From the NCBI GenBank assembly GCA_008828725.1, contig MEHQ01000190.1:173731-237730 (forward strand): a DNA stretch of 64,000 nt, written 5' to 3'. Below, piece by piece: positions 59,882 to 64,000 of the stretch. Source of the DNA: Saccharina japonica. Lineage: Eukaryota; Sar; Phaeophyceae; Laminariales; Laminariaceae. Made by a program: the position numbers and the translations under genes. Below the pieces are notes generated by a model. The model was not told the origin of the DNA. It searched no databases and saw nothing but the letters and a program-made list of their open reading frames with translations. The stretch's first letter is position 1; the number at the start of each line of letters is the position of its first letter.

Positions 59882-62800
59882 CAGCGGAAAACATATTTTG
59901 AATATACCGGCCCTAAAAACCAACAGAGAAGAGATGGTTGACCTGTTCTTTCCCCCCAAAATGCTACGTGAGCAAAAACCACCAAAACAAAATACCGGCC
60001 CGCGAGGGACATGTTGCTCACCTGCTCGTAAAGGAGTTCGCCTCCATCCATGCCCAGTCATCGGTCAGAGGGGCAAGAACGTTCTGCCAAGCGCTGGTGA
60101 TGGGCGTGCCGCTCTGCACCGCTCGCCTGGTCGCGATCAGGTAGGAGATGTGCACGGCTAGCTTATCGCCGAAGACGAAGAACCCGGTCTCTCGCCAGTC
60201 GTCGCCCGTCGCTCCTTCCGTCCCGCACTGCAAGCACCCCTTGATGCAGACGACGACTTCGACAAGGTTGGGCCCCTGACCATAACACACACAACAGAGT
60301 GGAAAGTTGTGACACTGACGATAGTGACGATGTTCTCGCAGTGTTGGTTATACGTATATAGCTCATTTCCCCCGAAATCAAGCCCGTGATTACAAGACAG
60401 GCCAAACAAGAAGGCGTCTCGATGGAAGAAAACACGTACCTGGTACGCAATCTGTGAAAAAATGATGTAGCGGGGCTACACCCACGTCCATGCAGTTGAC
60501 TAGTCGGTAGTGGTGGTGGTCGTGGTGGTGGTTGTTGTTGTTATTGCTGTTGCTGTTGTTCTTGTTCTTGTTGTCATTTCAACAATAAAATTTGCATTCG
60601 CGAGGTGCTCTTTACACAACCCTTACGCGATTTTCATTTCAGTGTGCTGTTATGTGGTGTAACTATGACGTGTTTACAAATATATACACGTAGTTTCAAG
60701 ATTACTTTGGTAGAAAACAATCCGGTTCGAGAAATTTCCGTTCGGGAATTCCAGAATAACTAAAAGTGAACATGGCTTGACTGCAATACTTGGGACACTT
60801 CAGTGTCACAAGTAAGTTTTTTTGGGAAGCAAGCGAGTTAGCCACCAGTCTACCGGTAGTTAGGGCTGGCAAAACTACATGCAATTCCCCTGTTCAAAGT
60901 AACCAGCATCTACCAACAATCGAGAACACAACACACCCCTGTGCATTTCACAGCATACTCTACGTGGCAGCGGACGCGGCGACGATATGTTCTAAGACTT
61001 GTCAGAACCAGTACAGAGTAGCCGGTAAACGGAAGGCTTACTACCGGTGCAACGCAGACTTCAATGTATCAGTACCGGTACAAAGCAAAGGTTAGGGTAA
61101 GGCACCATAAAAAGCGCCTCCGTGTATGACGTACGGTCGTTCATCTGCCCTCGTTTTCTCCACGATGGAGAGAGGGTTGCCAAAAGCTGACCACACTATT
61201 TCAGAACGATCATCGACCAAAGCAACCCCCCCCCAAAAAAAAACACACTCGCAACCTTCCCGCTCTGTGGAAGAATCGAGCACTGAAAGCATACACCATC
61301 GCACCACTTGTACGAAACCAGAGCGCTTCCACGCTTCTGGTCCATCGCAGGCTCTCCAACACGACAACACCACCACCCACTCGACCGCAGACCATCGCTC
61401 ACCGGAGTCAAAGCTGTCGCGTTCACATTCCGCAAGACCTGGTACCGACCGGCGCACACCGCGCAGGCGTCTTCGAGGCAGGAAAACACGCTACCCTCCC
61501 CCAGCAGCCCGCGCTTTCCAGCCTGCGACAGGTGCGGGATGGGGTTGACCGGGAACTTGACGGCTCCCCAGATTTTTAGCAGCTGTTTCACCTTCGCCAT
61601 GAGCAGCGACTTGTTGCGCTTCCACTCCTCCGTGCCTGTGCGGACCCCCTCGTCCCCTGAATCCACACCGTCTCTATCATCGTCTGAGCTGGCGGGTGCC
61701 GCCGTGCTGCCGTGAGCGCTGCCCGTCACGCCCAGTGCCACGATGTGAGTGTGCGCGCACCTGTTCCCCTCGTGCTTGGCGGTGCCGCACGGGTGCCCTC
61801 CATATGCCTGCCCTCGCGAGGGGGGGGGTCGGAGACGGGGCGGGGGGAACAAAAAGGCGAGAAATTGATGCGTAAAAAAAAATGTGTCAGATAATACGCT
61901 TTTAACAGATTATCTAAATGTGTCGAAGCTCATTGGCTTAGGTTAGTTACACCGCACTTTGGTCAGGTTGCACCGCATATTTGTGTGACGCGTATTTTTG
62001 AGATACAGTACGTCGTACGAGTACGTACTCGTCTTCTTGGTCGGATATCGACTTCAGTTCTTCGTCCGCCTGCCCTGAGATTGCGACATGATTCGTCTAC
62101 CTTTCCTTGGTTGGGACGACTAGCTCTACCTAGCGGCTCTACTGTACTGACACTACACAGGGCGAGTGACCGCAGATGCATCGGGTTAATTTATGGCGAA
62201 ACGAGGTTAAGTGAAAGGCATCAAGACATCGTGTTTTGACGAGCAGTTGGTTTTCCTTTGTTAAAACTGCTGCTGTGGTATCATCCGCACATACGCAGAC
62301 GCCTTTTCTATCGTAAGCGCTTGGACCCGTCCTTGCTGGCTGCTACACACAGGTAGCGCACAGACCTACATGGTTCCGACAAATTGCAGGATACAAAATG
62401 TGACTTTTCCAGCCAGTGAAGCGCTGTTGCGGTGCATACCCTGCTTTGAAAAACAACGCTACAGCGGTCCAGGTCCTGTTGACGCTGCCCGCTTTATATA
62501 CATTAGGCGGCCAAGTTTTGTCGCCGTTTTTCACCACGATACATCCTACGCCACGTGCATCACAAAGTTACGAGTGCGCCGCTAAGCTTTGTCGTCGTTC
62601 TTTTCGAAACCCGAATCCTCCTATGCCTCATGTGCGCATCATAGAGCAAGGGCGGCCAAGTTTCATCAACGTTCTACTTCACATACGGACACTATAAAAC
62701 AAGTTAACATGCGGACACTATAAATACCTCCCTCCTGTGCATCACAGAGCTACGATACCGTTGCTACCCACGAAAACCAAAACCAGACGCTTGCCTTGCA

Positions 62801-63217
62801 CGTGAAACTCGGAGGAACGGCAGCGCTCCGCCCACTCTGCGACGCCGGTCGCTTCGTTCCAGACGCCGGCGCGACATCTGTGATCCTGACGTGAGCCCAA
62901 GTGCCGGAGACGTACTGATTGCCCGCCTGGTACACGGCGTACGACTGAGTATTGCCCAAGCGCACGACCAGGGGGAAGCCACCTTCCGCCGCGGCTTGCG
63001 CCAGACTTGAAATGGTTGACGCATCTCGTTGCCCCAAGCACCCCCGGCTTTGCTCTTTCTCGGCGAGGGCCTGTACCCCTTCCTCGCCGAAGAGAATCGG
63101 CTCGGCTTCGGGGATATCCGATTTCGGGACCGCGCCATCTCCAAGGACAGCTGTGGCGTGCTCGCACCGGTCAGGCGATTTCTGCTCGTGACCGCAAACG
63201 TCGGGTGACTCTGACAA
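52270..63217 (-). CDS. Unidentified large protein, eight exons, 5' end missing
   Basis: Exons on the minus strand: about 63217-62891 (or to 62795 with a GC donor), 61807-61439, 60275-60022, 58919-58401, 57213-56979, 56580-55828, 54856-54793 and 52868-52270 (TAG). From the second exon on, every junction matches in phase (0,2,2,0,0,1). At least 1,030 residues. I do not recognise the family. Visible features are a Cys pattern CIKGCLQCG in exon 3 and hydrophobic VWLALSMLSPMVF in exon 4. Exon 4 also has acidic-helical TLEELLGRMTLEELQVLYG, and exon 6 a Gly/Gln run near residue 70 with VDLFEVVVVLHARVAALAAL. The last exon has LRMLNAMQFDRFAFAVTLVN. There is no signal peptide or clear membrane span. 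The start should lie above 63.2 kb. The last 16 codons fall in a minisatellite, so the true end may differ; a donor-like AAG|GTCTGC lies near 52,386. Confidence 0.75.
53180..53458. repeat. Two adjoining minisatellites (about 62 bp x3, 32 bp x4)
   Basis: First TTAGGAATAAGCCGCCACCC with TATAAGGTGGCATTGCTTTA, then AGCACGGTAGTCAATCGGCACTGC-type units (TTTAGCACGGTAGTCAATCG). The second array arises from the end of the first. It lies in the intron before the last exon of the 52-63 kb gene. Confidence 0.85.
54347..54763 (+). repeat. Family P, two copies head to tail
   Basis: Copies at 54,347-54,595 and 54,618-54,763. Each has a G-rich head, TCATTTTCATGCATG(G)CCG, ACCATAGACC/ACAATAGACC, GGGACGGAGCA(C/T)GTCGGG and CACCAAGCGCGAA. 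The second stops 30 bp short of exon 7 of the minus-strand gene. Confidence 0.8.
55510..55790. mobile_element. Diverged M4-like copy
   Basis: GCGTGCTACGAGATGGAGTA at the left, AGTAAGGAGCCCCGAAAAAT and CCGTGCACCCCTATA at the right. It sits just downstream of the exon 6 donor (55,828) of the minus-strand gene. Confidence 0.5.
57213..57620 (-). repeat. About 130-bp triplication including a splice acceptor
   Basis: Three units each contain, on the plus strand, CCTGAAAGCGGAGAGGAGAC-type sequence. On the minus strand this is the pyrimidine tract and CAG of the exon 5 acceptor. Each unit also has AAATTCCAAGAACATTCCAG and AAAACGTGGGTGCAGTTTT. The first unit holds the acceptor used at 57,213; the other two carry CGCTCTCAG at about 57,370 and 57,513. 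Confidence 0.85.
57933..58125. mobile_element. MITE, family M11 (GGTTATAACC ends)
   Basis: GGTTATAACCAAAGATGTCG at the left and CGACATCTTTGGTTATAACC at the right are perfect 20-bp inverted repeats; the TIR extends a few bases further. TGTCAAG words recur inside. A related fragment lies near 63,520-63,690. Confidence 0.9.
59562..59736. mobile_element. MITE, family M9, intact copy
   Basis: AGGGGTCCCCCAATAAGGCG at the left and CGCCTTATTGGGGGACCCC at the right. Internal GCCGCCTTATTCATTCCAGG and CCAGTCGCGCCAAGCG match the 7.2-kb copy in inverse orientation. Confidence 0.9.
59837..59882. repeat. (AAT)n microsatellite
   Basis: About 14 ATA/AAT triplets, intronic in the minus-strand gene. Confidence 0.95.
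60505..60575. repeat. (GGT)n/(GTT)n tract
   Basis: GTGGTGGTGGTCGTGGTGG running into GTTGTTGTTGTTATTGCTG. Intronic. Confidence 0.9.
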
Positions 63218-64000
63218 GGAACTGGCGCGACAAAGACAGGTGACACGGTTCCCGAGTTATAGTGCGATTGGTGATGGAAACAATGTTGGTGTTGACCAAA
63301 AAGAAAACTAAAAAAAAAAAACACCAGGCGCGCGCGTGCACATGGCAACCGACCAACCCTGCCTGCCTGCCCCGAAGCAACAAAAAAAGCACTCTTGCGT
63401 GTACCCAACGCACTTGTGCACATCCCCTACGCACCAGAACATTTGCATGAATTTTGTTCAGCCAATAGGAATAAGAGGACCGATAGTGATGTATGATAAG
63501 GCGCGGACGAAGATCAAAGTTTGTCAAGAGAACAGCACTTTCACCCCTTTTGACAAAAACAGCAACTTTTGTTACCTTGACATGGCCTTCTTGACTTGAC
63601 ACCCAAAACTACTAGGTTTTAGTGTGGAATACTCGGCCCTATATACACCCTTCGACAGCGCACGTTATTGCCTTGCTTGACATGTCTCTTATTAATGGCA
63701 TATTTGACGAAGATCAACTACTCCCCCTCCCCTCCCCGCCCCCCCGCGGAAACCAAGAAACCGGGCGTAGAAAACGGCATTGCACACGTGTGCGTATTCG
63801 TAGCATAGACATTTATTATTGCAGCCTCTATCTATCGCGTCCTCGGATCTTTTACGTACGATAAATAATAGTTCGTGTCTACGACGACGTCCACTCAAGA
63901 CGGGGACCTCTTTTGTTATTTTTCCTTTACGCTTTTTCATTTTTTCTTTTTCTTCCAATTATGAATAGCCGGGGGGGGGGGGGGGGGTTCCTTTTTTTTT
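63218..64000. other. Right edge; upstream part of the unidentified gene expected
   Basis: There is a pyrimidine tract and CAG acceptor at about 63,210 on the minus strand. An M11-like fragment with TGTCAAG and CTTGACA words lies near 63,520-63,690. A 16-17 G run is at 63,971. No first exon or start codon of the minus-strand gene could be assigned. Confidence 0.4.

Overview
The window looks like nuclear DNA of a eukaryote, most plausibly an alga of the stramenopile (perhaps brown algal) type. This is an inference: genes are sparse and cut into short exons (52 to 753 nt) by introns of roughly 0.4 to 4.5 kb. Donors are mostly GTGAG, GTACG or GTATG, and acceptors are nearly all CAG or TAG. Non-coding DNA is crowded with small terminal-inverted-repeat (TIR) elements, minisatellites, microsatellites and poly-G/poly-C tracts. 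One assembly gap (96 N) and one single-N join mark a draft assembly. I found no rRNA gene, no convincing tRNA gene, no CRISPR, no bacterial-type operon, and no reverse transcriptase, integrase, capsid or transposase reading frame.

Four genes can be assembled from exons whose splice phases fit. (1) Plus strand, about 3.36 to 6.13 kb: a small CD225/dispanin (IFITM-family) membrane protein. (2) Minus strand, 24.92 down to 12.95 kb and perhaps further: a SEL1L/Hrd3-type protein of ER-associated degradation, with an N-terminal signal sequence and Sel1 repeats. (3) Plus strand, about 25.0 to 46.6 kb: an ER-type lysophospholipid acyltransferase resembling yeast Loa1, in twelve exons, with both acyltransferase motifs altered. 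(4) Minus strand, 63.2 down to 52.3 kb: a protein of more than 1,000 residues that I do not recognise, in eight phase-consistent exons. The 5' part of gene 4 is missing.

Layout: 0 to 3 kb is gene-poor with a near-identical direct repeat at the left edge. 3 to 6.1 kb is the CD225 gene with four small transposons in its intron. 6.1 to 12.9 kb is minisatellites, elements and the gap. 13 to 25 kb is the SEL1L gene with a 1.35-kb palindrome in an intron. About 90 bp at 24.92 to 25.01 kb separate the SEL1L and acyltransferase start codons, which point away from each other. 25 to 46.6 kb is the acyltransferase gene and its repeat-filled introns. 46.6 to 52.2 kb is intergenic repeats. 52.3 to 63.2 kb is the unidentified gene. 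63.2 to 64 kb is unassigned.

SEL1L and the Loa1-like acyltransferase both belong to the endoplasmic reticulum and may share a bidirectional promoter, so they could be co-expressed. Nothing else suggests a shared pathway. The most unusual features are the near-absence of the usual catalytic residues in the acyltransferase, coding ends that run into minisatellites in two genes, a triplicated splice-acceptor module in the unidentified gene, and nested miniature transposons that give a relative order of insertion.
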